From contig NZ_CP080999.1 of NCBI RefSeq assembly GCF_019645855.1, positions 4,216,001-4,280,000 on the forward strand: a stretch of 64,000 nt of DNA, given 5' to 3'. The DNA comes from Mycobacterium malmoense (GTDB lineage: Bacteria; Actinomycetota; Actinomycetes; Mycobacteriales; Mycobacteriaceae). Below are positions 1 to 12,771 of the stretch, piece by piece. The notes below the pieces were generated by a model, which was given only the letters and a program-made list of their open reading frames with translations, was not told the DNA's origin and searched no databases. Both the position numbers and the translations under genes were made by a program. Position 1 is the first letter of the stretch, and each line of letters starts with the position of its first letter.

Positions 1-2
1 CC

Positions 3-2087
3 ATCGTGCGGGAGGCCTCGCAGGTGGAACTCATCGACATCACCCCGGAGGCGCTGCGCCGCAGGCTATCCCACGGTAACGTCTATGCCTCGGAGCGGAT
101 CGACGCGGCGCTGTCGAATTATTTTCGCCGTGGAAACCTCACGGCGCTAAGGGAATTGGCGCTATTGTGGTTGGCCGACCAGGTGGATACCGCGCTGGCC
201 AAGTACCGCGCGGAGAACAAGATCACCGACACGTGGGAGGCGCGCGAGCGGGTCGTGGTGGCGGTCACCGGTGGCCCGGAGTCGGAGACGTTGGTACGAC
301 GCGCGTCGCGGATCGCGTCGAAGTCCAGCGCCGAGCTGATGGTGGTGCACGTCCTGCGCGGCGACGGGCTGGCCGGCCTGTCGGAACGCAGGATGACCAA
401 GATTCGCGAGCTGGCCAATAGCCTCGACGCGTCGCTGCACACCGTGGTCGGTGACGACGTACCCACGGCACTGCTCGATTTCGCCCGCGAGATGAACGCG
501 ACCCAGCTGGTGATCGGCACCTCCCGCCGGTCGCGGTGGGCGCGCCTCTTCGAGGAGGGCATCGGCCCGACGATCGTCGAGCGGTCGGGAAAGATCGACG
601 TGCACCTCGTCACCCACGAGGAATCCAAGCGGGGTTTCCGGGCGGCGTCGCTCGCGCCCCGCGAGCGACGCGTCATGTCGTGGCTGGCCGCCGTTGTCGT
701 GCCGTCGGCCATCTGCGCGGTCACCGTGACGCTGCTGGACCCGTACCTGGACACCGGCGGCGAGAGCGCATTGTTCTTCGTGGGCGTGCTGCTGGTCGGG
801 CTTTTGGGAGGCGTTGCGCCCGCGGTGCTCTCGGCGGTGCTGTCCGGGCTGCTGCTGAACTACTTTCTGATAGCCCCGCGGCACAGCTTCACCATCGCCG
901 AACCCAACAGCGCCGTCACCGAATTGGTCCTGTTACTGATCGCGGTCGCGGTCGCGGTGCTGGTCGACGGCGCGGCCAAACGCACCTGGGAGGCCCGACG
1001 GGCCTCCCAGGAGGCCGAACTGCTGACGCTGTTCGCCGGGTCGGTGCTGCGCGGCGCCGACCTCGAGACGCTGCTGGAACGCGTGCGAGAGACCTACTCG
1101 CAACGCGCGGTCAGCATGCTGCGCGAGCCCAGCGAGGAAGAGCGCGCGGGTGGAAAGAAGAGCTATCTCGTCGCCTGCGTGGGCAAAGATCCTTGTGTGA
1201 CGGTCGATTCCGCCGACACCGCGATCGAGGTCGGTGACGAAGAATTCTGGATGCTGATGGCCGGCAAGAAGCTTTCCGCGCGTGACCGCCGGGTGCTCGG
1301 CGCGGTGGCCAGGCAGGCCGCGGGTCTGATCAGGCAGCGCGAGCTGGCCGAAGAGGCCAGCCGGACCCAGGCGATCGTGCAGGCCGACGAGCTGAGGCGC
1401 TCGCTGCTCTCGGCGGTCAGCCACGACCTGCGTACGCCGCTGGCGGCGGCCAAGGTCGCGGTGTCCAGCTTGCGCGCCGAAGACGTCGCCTTCTCCCCGG
1501 AGGACACCGCCGAATTGCTGGCCACCATCGAGGAGTCCATCGATCAGCTGACCGCGCTGGTCGGAAACCTGCTCGATTCCTCGCGGCTGGCCGCCGGTGT
1601 GGTGCGCCCGGACCTGCGCCGGGTGTATCTGGAGGAAACGGTGCAACGCGCGCTGGTCAGTATCGGCAAGGGCGCCACCGGCTTTTATCGATCCGCGATC
1701 GATCGCGTCAAGGTCGACGTCGGTGACGCCGTGGTGATGGCCGACGCCGGACTGCTCGAACGGGTCTTTGCCAATCTGATCGACAACGCGCTGCGGTACG
1801 CGCCCAACTGCGTGGTTCGTGTTAACGCGGGCCGGGTGGGCGATCGCGTCCTGATCAATGTCATCGACGAAGGCCCGGGAATCCCGAAGGGCACCGAAGA
1901 CCAGATCTTCGAAGCCTTCCAGCGGATGGGCGATCACGACAACACCACCGGGGTAGGTCTGGGAATGTCGGTGGCGCGCGGGTTCGTCGAGGCGATGGGC
2001 GGCACCATCGCGGCCAGCGACACTCCGGGCGGCGGACTGACCGTCATGGTGGATCTGGCCGCGCCACAACCGGTCGGCGCGCGATGA
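3..2087 (+). CDS. kdpD: Sensor histidine kinase KdpD, 5'-truncated by window edge
   Basis: Membrane sensor kinase that phosphorylates KdpE and controls the high-affinity K+ transporter KdpFABC. About 694 residues are present; the family is about 860 aa, so the N-terminal KdpD domain is largely outside the window. The frame is open to the left edge, so the GTG at 6 is not taken as a start. In order: a universal-stress-protein-like domain (about 80-200), four hydrophobic segments (about 220-325), a GAF-like region, and a HisKA domain with the phospho-acceptor His in VSHDLRTPL (His codon at 1422). The ATPase domain shows an N box (FANLIDNALRYAPN), a G1 box (DEGPGIP) and a G2 box (GVGLGMSVARG). 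The stop overlaps the kdpE start by 4 bp (ATGA), so the two are translationally coupled. Nothing looks broken. Confidence 0.96.
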   Translation: MVREASQVELIDITPEALRRRLSHGNVYASERIDAALSNYFRRGNLTALRELALLWLADQVDTALAKYRAENKITDTWEARERVVVAVTGGPESETLVRRASRIASKSSAELMVVHVLRGDGLAGLSERRMTKIRELANSLDASLHTVVGDDVPTALLDFAREMNATQLVIGTSRRSRWARLFEEGIGPTIVERSGKIDVHLVTHEESKRGFRAASLAPRERRVMSWLAAVVVPSAICAVTVTLLDPYLDTGGESALFFVGVLLVGLLGGVAPAVLSAVLSGLLLNYFLIAPRHSFTIAEPNSAVTELVLLLIAVAVAVLVDGAAKRTWEARRASQEAELLTLFAGSVLRGADLETLLERVRETYSQRAVSMLREPSEEERAGGKKSYLVACVGKDPCVTVDSADTAIEVGDEEFWMLMAGKKLSARDRRVLGAVARQAAGLIRQRELAEEASRTQAIVQADELRRSLLSAVSHDLRTPLAAAKVAVSSLRAEDVAFSPEDTAELLATIEESIDQLTALVGNLLDSSRLAAGVVRPDLRRVYLEETVQRALVSIGKGATGFYRSAIDRVKVDVGDAVVMADAGLLERVFANLIDNALRYAPNCVVRVNAGRVGDRVLINVIDEGPGIPKGTEDQIFEAFQRMGDHDNTTGVGLGMSVARGFVEAMGGTIAASDTPGGGLTVMVDLAAPQPVGAR

Positions 2088-2764
2088 CCCGGGTGTTGGT
2101 GATCGACGACGAGCCGCACATCCTGCGCGCGCTGCGAATCAACCTGTCCGTGCGGGGCTACGAGGTCACCACCGCCTCCACCGGTGCGGGCGCGCTGCGC
2201 GCCGCCGCCGAGCACAAGCCCGACGTGGTGATCCTCGACCTCGGTCTACCCGACATATCGGGCATCGAGGTGCTGGCCGGCCTGCGCGGCTGGCTCACGG
2301 CGCCGGTGATCGTGTTGTCGGCACGCACCGATTCGTCGGACAAGGTCGAGGCCCTGGACGCCGGCGCCGACGACTATGTCACGAAACCCTTTGGGATGGA
2401 CGAGTTCCTGGCTCGGCTGCGCGCCGCGGTCCGCCGCAGCGCCGCGGCGTCCGAAGTGGACGAGCCGGTTGTCGAAACCGACGCGTTCACCGTCGACCTG
2501 GCCGCCAAGAAGGTCACCAAGGACGGCGTCGAGGTGCATCTCACGCCGACCGAATGGGGCATGCTCGAGGTGCTGGTGCGCAACCGCGGCAAGTTAGTCG
2601 GCCGCGAGGAACTGCTCAAGGAGGTCTGGGGACCGGCGTATGCCACCGAAACCCATTACCTGCGTGTGTATCTGGCGCAGCTGCGGCGCAAGCTCGAACA
2701 CGACCCGTCACACCCCAAACATCTGCTGACCGAGTCGGGCATGGGCTACCGGTTCGAGGCGTGA
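2084..2764 (+). CDS. kdpE: Response regulator KdpE (OmpR/PhoB family)
   Basis: DNA-binding response regulator, the partner of KdpD, expected to activate the kdp potassium-uptake operon. It has 226 aa, the normal family length. The receiver domain covers about 1-115, with the acidic pocket DDE at 8-10, phospho-acceptor D52 in LDLGLPD and conserved K101 in TKPFG. A winged-helix effector domain follows at about 130-225, ending in the typical LTESGMGYRFEA. The ATG overlaps the kdpD stop by 4 bp. The gene is followed directly by repeat-rich intergenic DNA, and the next gene faces it on the other strand. Confidence 0.97.
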   Translation: MTRVLVIDDEPHILRALRINLSVRGYEVTTASTGAGALRAAAEHKPDVVILDLGLPDISGIEVLAGLRGWLTAPVIVLSARTDSSDKVEALDAGADDYVTKPFGMDEFLARLRAAVRRSAAASEVDEPVVETDAFTVDLAAKKVTKDGVEVHLTPTEWGMLEVLVRNRGKLVGREELLKEVWGPAYATETHYLRVYLAQLRRKLEHDPSHPKHLLTESGMGYRFEA

Positions 2765-2903
2765 GCGTGCGTCCAGGGCGCCGAGCGTGCACCCAGGGCG
2801 CGAATTTCGCCACATCGTCGCCGTGAGCGCACGCCGGAAGCCCTCAGTTCACACTCGAAAGCCCTCAGCTCACACCCGAAAGTCCTCAGTTCACACCCGA
2901 AAG
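2763..2903. repeat. Two short tandem arrays: 2 x 20 bp and 3 x 21 bp
   Basis: Directly behind the kdpE stop, a 20-bp unit that starts GAGCGTGC and contains CCAGGGCGC occurs twice (2763-2782 and 2783-2802). A 21-bp unit follows three times in tandem (2841-2861, 2862-2882, 2883-2903). It reads YCCTCAGYTCACACYCGAAAG, with only one to three differences between copies. The 21-bp period would keep a frame open on the minus strand, but no credible gene runs through it. I treat it as an intergenic repeat of unknown role. Confidence 0.7.
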
Positions 2904-2930
2904 TCGGGCAGGCCGGAGGTATTCGACTTT

Positions 2931-3045
2931 GTGCCCGCCTCACAGCGACAACGTGCAATCCTGCTGCGATACTGACTAAGTCACATCCGCCACACTGATC
3001 CCGCCCTAGAGGCGGCACTCCGTGTGCCCGCCTCACAGCGACAAC
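2931..3045. repeat. 22-bp direct repeat near the small winged-helix-like gene, with an inverted copy beyond it
   Basis: The string GTGCCCGCCTCACAGCGACA followed by AC is present at 2931-2952 and again at 3024-3045. An inverted near-copy lies at 3358-3377 (GTTGTCGCTATGAGGCGGGC). The second and third copies bracket the 95-aa gene at 3033-3320, and the second overlaps its 3' end, including the stop. The arrangement resembles the ends of a small mobile or duplicated cassette, but no transposase or target duplication is visible. Confidence 0.55.
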
Positions 3046-3320
3046 TTGGCCGCCGCCCGCAACGCGAGCACGCGTTGATGTATTCGGTGCTCGGTGCCCC
3101 GCGGGATGTACCTCGGTCCGTAGCGACCTCGGCCAAGCCGGCGGACCCTGTCGCGAGCCATCTCCCAACGCAGGGCATCCGAAATGACTTTCGATGCCCT
3201 GCCGGGGACGCAAAAGCCCTGTGCAGTAAGCGCATCCATCATGTCGGCGATCGTCGCCGGTCCGTTGTGGGCGAGGTGCATCGTGAGCACGTAACGCAGC
3301 TCGATTCCGTGAAGGTTCAT
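3033..3320 (-). CDS. Small winged-helix-like hypothetical protein
   Basis: A 95-aa basic protein of unknown function. The sequence reads like a winged-helix DNA-binding fold: N-terminal GIELRYVLTMHL, then GPATIADMMDALTAQGF (first helices), SKVISDALRWEMARDRVRRL (recognition-like helix) and a basic wing GRGRYGPRYIPRGTEHRI. I recall similar small proteins as paralogues in mycobacteria but cannot name a characterised member. It starts with ATG 102 bp after the ppx stop on the same strand and faces kdpE. Its 3' end lies in one of the repeats that bracket it. It is absent from this position in M. tuberculosis as I know it, which suggests acquisition or duplication. Confidence 0.6.
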   Translation of the reverse strand: MNLHGIELRYVLTMHLAHNGPATIADMMDALTAQGFCVPGRASKVISDALRWEMARDRVRRLGRGRYGPRYIPRGTEHRIHQRVLALRAAAKLSL

Positions 3321-3422
3321 CGCCCCAGAGTTGCATACCGGTACGACATCGGCCCGAGTTGTCGCTATGAGGCGGGCGCGAGAGTGCCGACTCCGGCCAG
3401 GGGCCAGTGTGGCGGCTGTGAC

Positions 3423-4364
3423 TCACTCCGCGATCGACAGCACGATGCCGTCCAGGATGTCGTGTTCGCTGACGATCAGCTCGTCGATGCCAGCCCGGGC
3501 GCGCAGCTCGCGCGCCAACTCCTCCACCACGATCGCGCCACCGCCGATCACGTCGGCGCGGCCCTCGTGCATCGGCCCCAGCGCGGCACGCTGGGATCGC
3601 GTCATGCCGATCAACCGCTCGCACACCGCCAGCAGGTCGTCGGCCCCGACCCGCGAAAGATGAATGGCCGCCGGGTCATACGTGCTCATATTGTGGGCCA
3701 GCGCCGACAGCGTGGTCATCGTTCCGGCGAGTCCGACCCAGGTCCGGGCCCCCTCGACGGGCACCACGCCCAGCGCGACGCCGAGCCGCTCGCGCACCAC
3801 CCGGCGGGCCGCCTCCACCTCCGCGAGGGTCGGGGGGTCCGAATGCAGACAGCGTTCGGTCAGCCGCACGCAGCCGATGTCCGCCGAGTGGCTCGCCACC
3901 ACCCGGTCACCGCCGAGCACGATCTCGGTGGAGCCACCACCCAGGTCGACGACGACGAAAGGTGCTGCGGAACAGTCCAATTCGCCGATCGCCCCGCGGA
4001 AGGACAGCTCTGCCTCCTCGGCGCCGGTGATCACCTCCGCGACCGCGCCGGGCAGTACCGCGCCCAGCACGTCGGCCGTCATCGCAAAGAAGACATCACG
4101 ATTGGCGACGTCGCGGGCCGCCGACGTGGCCACCATCCGCACCCGCTCGACGCCGTGCGCGCCCAGCAGGGAAGCGTAGTCGGTGAGTGCGGCCCGGGTT
4201 CGGGCGATCGCGTCCGGGGCAAACTGACCCGTCGCGTCGACGCCCTGACCCAGCCGCACGATCCGCGTCTCGCGATGCACGTCGCGCAGCCGCCCGCCGG
4301 TTGCGTCGGCGATCAGCAGCCGAATCGAGTTGGTACCGCAGTCGATAGCGGCGAGCCGGCTCAC
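3423..4364 (-). CDS. ppx: Exopolyphosphatase / pppGpp phosphohydrolase family protein (Ppx/GppA)
   Basis: Rv1026-type Ppx/GppA family protein acting on polyphosphate and/or (p)ppGpp, cytosolic, actin-like ATPase fold. 313 aa. The first phosphate motif is at the very N-terminus (AIDCGTNSIRLLIAD) and the second is VVDLGGGSTEIVLG near residue 135. A longer open frame reaches 4499, but the upstream residues are low-complexity and unlike the family. I chose the GTG at 4364, which overlaps the upstream DUF501 stop by 4 bp (GTGA) and starts just before SRLAAIDCG. It is the last gene of the run eno, ftsB-like, DUF501, ppx. Confidence 0.93.
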   Translation of the reverse strand: MSRLAAIDCGTNSIRLLIADATGGRLRDVHRETRIVRLGQGVDATGQFAPDAIARTRAALTDYASLLGAHGVERVRMVATSAARDVANRDVFFAMTADVLGAVLPGAVAEVITGAEEAELSFRGAIGELDCSAAPFVVVDLGGGSTEIVLGGDRVVASHSADIGCVRLTERCLHSDPPTLAEVEAARRVVRERLGVALGVVPVEGARTWVGLAGTMTTLSALAHNMSTYDPAAIHLSRVGADDLLAVCERLIGMTRSQRAALGPMHEGRADVIGGGAIVVEELARELRARAGIDELIVSEHDILDGIVLSIAE

Positions 4365-4858
4365 CACTGCCCCGCCACCAGCACCGAGACCTCCAGATTT
4401 AGGCGCGGCTCGCCGGCCAGCATCGCAAGCGCCTCGTCGCCAAGCGGATTCACGCCGGGACCCTTCGCCAGCGAGTGCGCGATCAGCACGTGCAGGCACT
4501 TGACCCGGTCTGGCATGCCGCCGGCGGAAAACGTGGTCCCCAGCGGCTCGATCGCGTCGCGCTCGGCCAGATACGATTCGTGGGCTCGCCGGTACGCGGC
4601 GGCCAGTTCGGGGTCGTGCCGCAACCGCTCGGTCATCTCACGCATCAACCCCGTCGTCTCCAACCTGCTCGCGGCCGCGGTCAGCGCCGGATGCGTCAGG
4701 TAGTACAACGTCGGAAACGGCGTGCCGTCGGGAAGTTTCGGCGCGGTCTTCACCACGCCCGGTTCGCCGTTGGGACAACGGTAGGCGATCTCCAGGACGC
4801 CGCGCGGCTCACGCCCGAGCTGACGCGCGACCGCTTCCAGGTCGGCACGATCAACCAC
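4361..4858 (-). CDS. DUF501 family protein (Rv1025-like)
   Basis: A 165-aa conserved actinobacterial protein of unknown biochemical function, orthologous by sequence and position to Rv1025. Recognisable stretches are VLEIAYRCPNGEPGVV, FPTLYYLTHP and GMPDRVKCLHVLIAHSLAKG, the DUF501 signature with a conserved Cys and His. The GTG at 4858 was chosen because it overlaps the FtsB-like stop by 8 bp; the open frame further upstream overlaps that gene in Arg/Pro-rich sequence. It sits in the eno operon between a division protein and a phosphatase. Confidence 0.88.
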   Translation of the reverse strand: MVDRADLEAVARQLGREPRGVLEIAYRCPNGEPGVVKTAPKLPDGTPFPTLYYLTHPALTAAASRLETTGLMREMTERLRHDPELAAAYRRAHESYLAERDAIEPLGTTFSAGGMPDRVKCLHVLIAHSLAKGPGVNPLGDEALAMLAGEPRLNLEVSVLVAGQW

Positions 4859-5555
4859 CGGGGGCCGTGGGACTCGGTGCGGCCGGGGCCGCCGGACCGG
4901 GCGCTCCGGGCGCCAACGTGTCGGGCGGGACCGGCGGGGGCACGTTGGCCGGTGGCAGGTGCGGGGCATCAGCGATGGTGTGCCACAGCGAGGTATACCA
5001 GGGATCGTTGTTGGCCGGTTTCGCCGTCTCGGCTCCCGGCTGCGGGGAAACCGCCCCCGTCGGTGGGAGCTGAACCTGGAACGGGGTGTCTCCAGGCATC
5101 ACGAAGCCGAGTCGCTCGCGGGCCTGCGCCGCGATAAAGGCCGGGTCAGCGAGCTTTCCCTTCTTCTGCTCGAGGTCGGAGATCTGACGGCGCAGCGCGG
5201 CTTCGCTGGCGGCCAACTGGTCCATCTCGGTGCGCTGCGCGAAGTAGGTGCGCACCGGGCCGGCGATGGTCAACGTCAGCACGCAGACGACCGCGGCCAA
5301 CACCGCCGCCCGCCGCGCGGTGAAACCCAACCGCTGGTCGGACCGCTGCTCGACGGATTCGGCGACCTGTCTTTTGATGGGCTCGACGACCCGCTCGTGC
5401 AGCGTCCGCGTCGCGTTGCGGCCGACGTGGGTCGCGGTTTGCGGGGGCTTGGGGGGCTTAGCGGTCCGCGCCGAGCGACGGCGCCGAACCGGGTCGCCGG
5501 CCTTCCCCGGACGCGATGCCGGGGAGCGCCGCTTCGGATCGGCCTTGCCTGCCAA
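4851..5555 (-). CDS. Septum formation initiator, FtsB/DivIC-like
   Basis: Bitopic division protein of the DivIC/FtsB family (Rv1024-like), expected to join FtsL and FtsQ at the septum. 234 aa. A basic, Pro-rich cytoplasmic tail (1-80) is followed by one membrane span at about 83-101. A short extracytoplasmic coiled coil lies at about 108-132, then the family motif ARERLGFVMPGDTPF near 146. A Pro/Ala-rich tail closes it. The actinobacterial tail extensions explain why it is longer than the roughly 100-aa E. coli FtsB. It starts with ATG 11 bp after the eno stop, so it is almost certainly cotranscribed with enolase. Confidence 0.9.
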   Translation of the reverse strand: MAGKADPKRRSPASRPGKAGDPVRRRRSARTAKPPKPPQTATHVGRNATRTLHERVVEPIKRQVAESVEQRSDQRLGFTARRAAVLAAVVCVLTLTIAGPVRTYFAQRTEMDQLAASEAALRRQISDLEQKKGKLADPAFIAAQARERLGFVMPGDTPFQVQLPPTGAVSPQPGAETAKPANNDPWYTSLWHTIADAPHLPPANVPPPVPPDTLAPGAPGPAAPAAPSPTAPGG

Positions 5556-5566
5556 GCTATTCCAAC

Positions 5567-6856
5567 CTATTTCTGGTCCGGCGTGTATCGCGGGAATGCC
5601 AGATCGCCGGCGTAACGCGCGGCGTCGCCGAGCGCCTCCTCGATCCGCAGCAGCTGGTTGTACTTGGCCACGCGCTCGCTGCGCGCGGGCGCGCCGGTCT
5701 TGATCTGCCCGGTGCCGACGGCCACCGCCAGGTCGGCGATCGTGGTGTCTTCCGTCTCGCCGCTGCGATGACTCATCATCGTGCGATATCCGCTGTGGTG
5801 GGCCAGCGCGACGGCGTCGAGCGTCTCGGTCAGCGTGCCGATCTGATTCACCTTGACCAGCAACGCATTTGCCACGCCTTTCTCAATACCCTCCTCGAGG
5901 CGCTCGGGGTTGGTGACGAAGATGTCGTCGCCGACGATTTGCACCCGGTCACCGATCGACGCGGTCAGGGCCACCCAGCCATCCCAATCGTCTTCGGACA
6001 GCGGATCTTCGAGGGACACCAGCGGATAGGACCCGAGCAGGCCAGCGTAGAACTCCGCCATCTGCTCGGCGGTGCGGGTGGCGCCCTCGAAGGCGTAGCC
6101 GGTGCCGCCCGCGTAGAACTCGGTGGCCGCCGCGTCCAGGGCCAGCGCCACGTCGGCACCGGGCCGCAAACCCGCCGATTCGATGGCCCGGCTGATCAGG
6201 TCCAGTGCCGCGGTGGTGCCGGCCACGTCGGGCGCAAAACCGCCCTCGTCGCCCAGGCCCGTGCTCAGCCCCTGCTTTTTCAGCACGGATTTGAGCGCGT
6301 GGTACACCTCGGCGCCCCAGCGCAACGCCTCGGCGAAGCTGGGCGCGCCGATCGGGGCCACCATGAACTCCTGAATGTCGACGGCGGTGTCGGCGTGCGC
6401 GCCGCCGTTGAGGATGTTCATCATCGGCACCGGCAGGATGTGCGCGTTGGGCCCGCCGACGTAGCGGAACAGCGGCAGCTCGGCAGAATCGGCGGCCGCT
6501 TTGGCGACGGCCAGCGAGACACCCAGGATCGCGTTGGCGCCCAGCCGGGATTTGTCGGGGGTGCCGTCGAGGTCCACCAGGGCCTGGTCGACCAACCGCT
6601 GGTCGTCGGCGCTGAGCCCGATCACGGCCGGGGCGATCTCATCAAGGACGGCTTGCACCGCCTTTCGCACGCCTTTGCCGCCGTAACGCTCACCGCCGTC
6701 GCGCAACTCGACGGCCTCGTGCTCCCCGGTCGACGCGCCGGACGGCACCGCCGCGCGGGCAAACGTCCCGTCCATCAGGGCTATCTCGACCTCGACCGTC
6801 GGGTTACCGCGGGAATCGAGGATCTCGCGGGCCCCGACCTGCTCGATAATCGGCAC
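5567..6856 (-). CDS. eno: Enolase
   Basis: Phosphopyruvate hydratase of glycolysis, converting 2-phosphoglycerate to phosphoenolpyruvate; cytosolic Mg2+ enzyme. 429 aa, standard length. Visible signatures are EILDSRGNPTVEVE at the N-terminus, PSGASTGEHEAVELRDG, the metal/catalytic loop LVSLEDPLSEDDWDGW, the catalytic lysine region LLVKVNQIGTLTET and SHRSGETEDTTIADLAV. The start is GTG (6856), with a good AAGGAG sequence just upstream. It heads the run eno, ftsB-like, DUF501, ppx. Confidence 0.98.
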   Translation of the reverse strand: MPIIEQVGAREILDSRGNPTVEVEIALMDGTFARAAVPSGASTGEHEAVELRDGGERYGGKGVRKAVQAVLDEIAPAVIGLSADDQRLVDQALVDLDGTPDKSRLGANAILGVSLAVAKAAADSAELPLFRYVGGPNAHILPVPMMNILNGGAHADTAVDIQEFMVAPIGAPSFAEALRWGAEVYHALKSVLKKQGLSTGLGDEGGFAPDVAGTTAALDLISRAIESAGLRPGADVALALDAAATEFYAGGTGYAFEGATRTAEQMAEFYAGLLGSYPLVSLEDPLSEDDWDGWVALTASIGDRVQIVGDDIFVTNPERLEEGIEKGVANALLVKVNQIGTLTETLDAVALAHHSGYRTMMSHRSGETEDTTIADLAVAVGTGQIKTGAPARSERVAKYNQLLRIEEALGDAARYAGDLAFPRYTPDQK

Positions 6857-6943
6857 TGAGTTCTCCTTGCCTAGACTTGCCTAGTAGCTGGTGCCGGCCC
6901 CGGGCCGCCTTTAGCCTAAAGCCTGAATCAGCGATACATCCTG

Positions 6944-7675
6944 CTACAGCGGATGACCCGCCGCGTAGGCGGTCGCCCAGTCCCGCACCGCCCGCGCGTA
7001 AACGCCGGAGTTGTTGTAAGCCCGCAGCGCGGTTATCCACCCCCGTGGCGTCGCGAGATCTTTTCCGCGCCAACACAAATAACCCGCCGCCGCAAGCGCC
7101 GCATCATCGATATTGTCCGGGCTGACAACGCCGTCGTTGTGCGCATCAACACCGTATAACCGCCAGGTCTCGGGAATGAACTGCATCGGTCCCATCGCGC
7201 GCGCCACCCCGTCGCCGTCCGTCGCGTTTTCGTCGCTGTCGACGATGCGCAGCGTGCCTCCGCTGCCGTCCAGGCGAACGCCCCGAATGGGGGGACTCAC
7301 GTCCCCGTTGGGCGCCAACCTCGCGCCCCGATAGGTGCCGTGGTGGCTCTCGACCTGCCCGATGCCCGCCAGCGTGGTCCACGCAACATGGCACTTGGGG
7401 TTTTCGACCTCGGCGACCCGGGCGGCGTACGCGTAAGCCTCCAGCGCGATGACGGGGATTTCCAGTGCCGCCGACCGCTGCTCGGCCCAGCCACGCAACT
7501 GATCCGCGGGCCGGCCACTGACGTGGGTGTCCACCGGCGGCACCGGATCGCCGGGTGGTGGCGGGACGCCCTCGGGGATGAACAGGCTGAGCTGCCAGGT
7601 GCAGCTGGAGGCCAGAAGCATCGCGGTCGCGCCGATCACGGCGACCGCGCGCAACCAACGTCTCGGCGACACCAT
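6944..7675 (-). CDS. lpqU: Lipoprotein with lytic transglycosylase-type domain (LpqU-like)
   Basis: Rv1022-like secreted lipoprotein with an SLT-type lysozyme fold, probably cleaving peptidoglycan glycan strands or acting as a wall-remodelling factor. 243 aa. A signal peptide with lipobox LASSC puts the acylated Cys at about position 25. A Pro-rich linker follows, then the catalytic domain with a Glu in GIGQVESHHG (candidate general acid), AMGPMQFIPETW and YNNSGVYARAV. It lies upstream of eno on the same strand, with 87 bp between them, which fits its own transcript or read-through. Confidence 0.9.
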   Translation of the reverse strand: MVSPRRWLRAVAVIGATAMLLASSCTWQLSLFIPEGVPPPPGDPVPPVDTHVSGRPADQLRGWAEQRSAALEIPVIALEAYAYAARVAEVENPKCHVAWTTLAGIGQVESHHGTYRGARLAPNGDVSPPIRGVRLDGSGGTLRIVDSDENATDGDGVARAMGPMQFIPETWRLYGVDAHNDGVVSPDNIDDAALAAAGYLCWRGKDLATPRGWITALRAYNNSGVYARAVRDWATAYAAGHPL

Positions 7676-7932
7676 GTTGCCTTAAAGCTCCCCTAAACTC
7701 CCCTACAGAAACTTCAGCCACGTTCATCGTCCCACGCGTTTCGGGACCACCCGGTCGGTTCGGGCCCAAGCGCACCGATCCGGCGGCGGTCTCAGCTAAT
7801 CCTCGATTAGCTACCAGCAGTATTGGCCAGCAAAGCCAGGACAATGCCGATCGCTCGGATTCGCAGCCTCACGGGCCAGATTACCCGGCGACAAACCATG
7901 GATCGCCGCCGCGGAAACGCCGCGAGCCCGAT

Positions 7933-8990
7933 TCATTGCCGCCCCCGGCGCCGCTTGGAGTCCCCGCGAGACGCTTTCGACGCGACATCTGGCTCGTCAT
8001 CGGCCGCATCATCAGCGCCGTCGGACGGCTCGCCCCCGGTGGCCCTCTCCGCCGCACTGGATGGCCAGTGCGCGCGCCACTCCTCCTCGCTGACCTCGCC
8101 CAGCGGGGCTACGTCGAGCTCCTCCGGTACGCCGTCCCCGCGGCGTGTGGCGGCAATCGCTTTCTCCACGCCGCGCACCGTGTCCACGAACTCCAGAGCC
8201 GCTGCGCGCAGCGCGTTTTCCGCGTCGATGTCCGCCGACACGGAGACGGACGTGATCTCGTCGGGAATCAGGTCGGCGGGCAGCCCCGCCTTCTCGACAC
8301 GCTGAATTACCTTCTGCGCCAGCGCCAATGCGGGCTGGCCGGTGTGCACGTCGTCCATCACCGAAGCCCGGGGCTTTTCGGCCGCCTTGCGCTCTTCCCA
8401 CTGCGCCAACTGTTCTTCGAGCGAAATCGATTGTCCTGCAAGCACTCCCGGTACACGATTGCCCAGCTTGCGGATCAGCGCGGCGGCGACGTCGTCGATG
8501 GTGAAGGGGTGCTGCGGCGCGTCCTCCGCGATGCGGGCGTGGAAGAGCACCTGCAGCAACACGTCGCCGAGTTCTTCGCGCAGCTGGTCGGCGTCGCCGC
8601 TGCGGACCGCGTCCAGCAGCTCGTAGGTTTCCTCCAGCAAAAACCTGCGCAGCGAGTCGTGGGTCTGCTCGCTTTCCCACGGTCCGGCGGTGCGCAGTTT
8701 GTCCATCATCGCGACCGCGTCGACCAGTAGTTCGCCGCGCGGCGCGTCCGGCGCCGAGATCAGCCGGGCTCCGGCCGCCAATCGAGCGATGACGGCGGGG
8801 TGGTCCGGATCGGACGACAGCAACACCGGTGCTGGGACGTCGGGGTTCCCGGAATGCACCGGCCGCGCGGCGGGCAGCGACCACGGCACCGCGACGGGCA
8901 TCTCCTCGGTGTATTGCACCTCGCCGGTGAGGTGCTCGATGGCTTCCACGGGCACCAGCGATGGGCGGCGGGGGTCGAACAAGACGACAA

Positions 8991-8994
<4 letters not shown>
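7933..8994 (-). CDS. mazG: Nucleoside triphosphate pyrophosphohydrolase MazG
   Basis: All-alpha NTP pyrophosphatase that removes aberrant dNTPs, such as oxidised ones, in house-cleaning and stress survival. 353 aa. The MazG fold is in the centre, with the metal-binding acidic pattern in LREELGDVLLQVLFHARIAED and a second KLGNRVPGV region. An N-terminal extension of about 100 aa and an acidic C-terminal tail ending in a basic RGDSKRRRGRQ are typical of mycobacterial MazG. The start codon overlaps the mfd stop by 4 bp, so mfd and mazG are coupled. Confidence 0.92.
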
Positions 8995-12653
<3,659 letters not shown>

Positions 12654-12771
12654 GATGACGCCATTCTAGGGGGCCTCGAGGCGCGCCGAACTTCGTCAAA
12701 ATCGCGCCCCGCGCCGTCAAGGGATTGTAAGGAAAGCGGCACCCGAGACTTCCCGCGCGCACGTTTGAGTC

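Noticed and set aside
3024..4703. 559-codon open frame on the plus strand
   Set aside because: It runs antisense through the winged-helix gene, ppx and DUF501, with Arg/His-rich composition and no domain; a GC-rich shadow frame.
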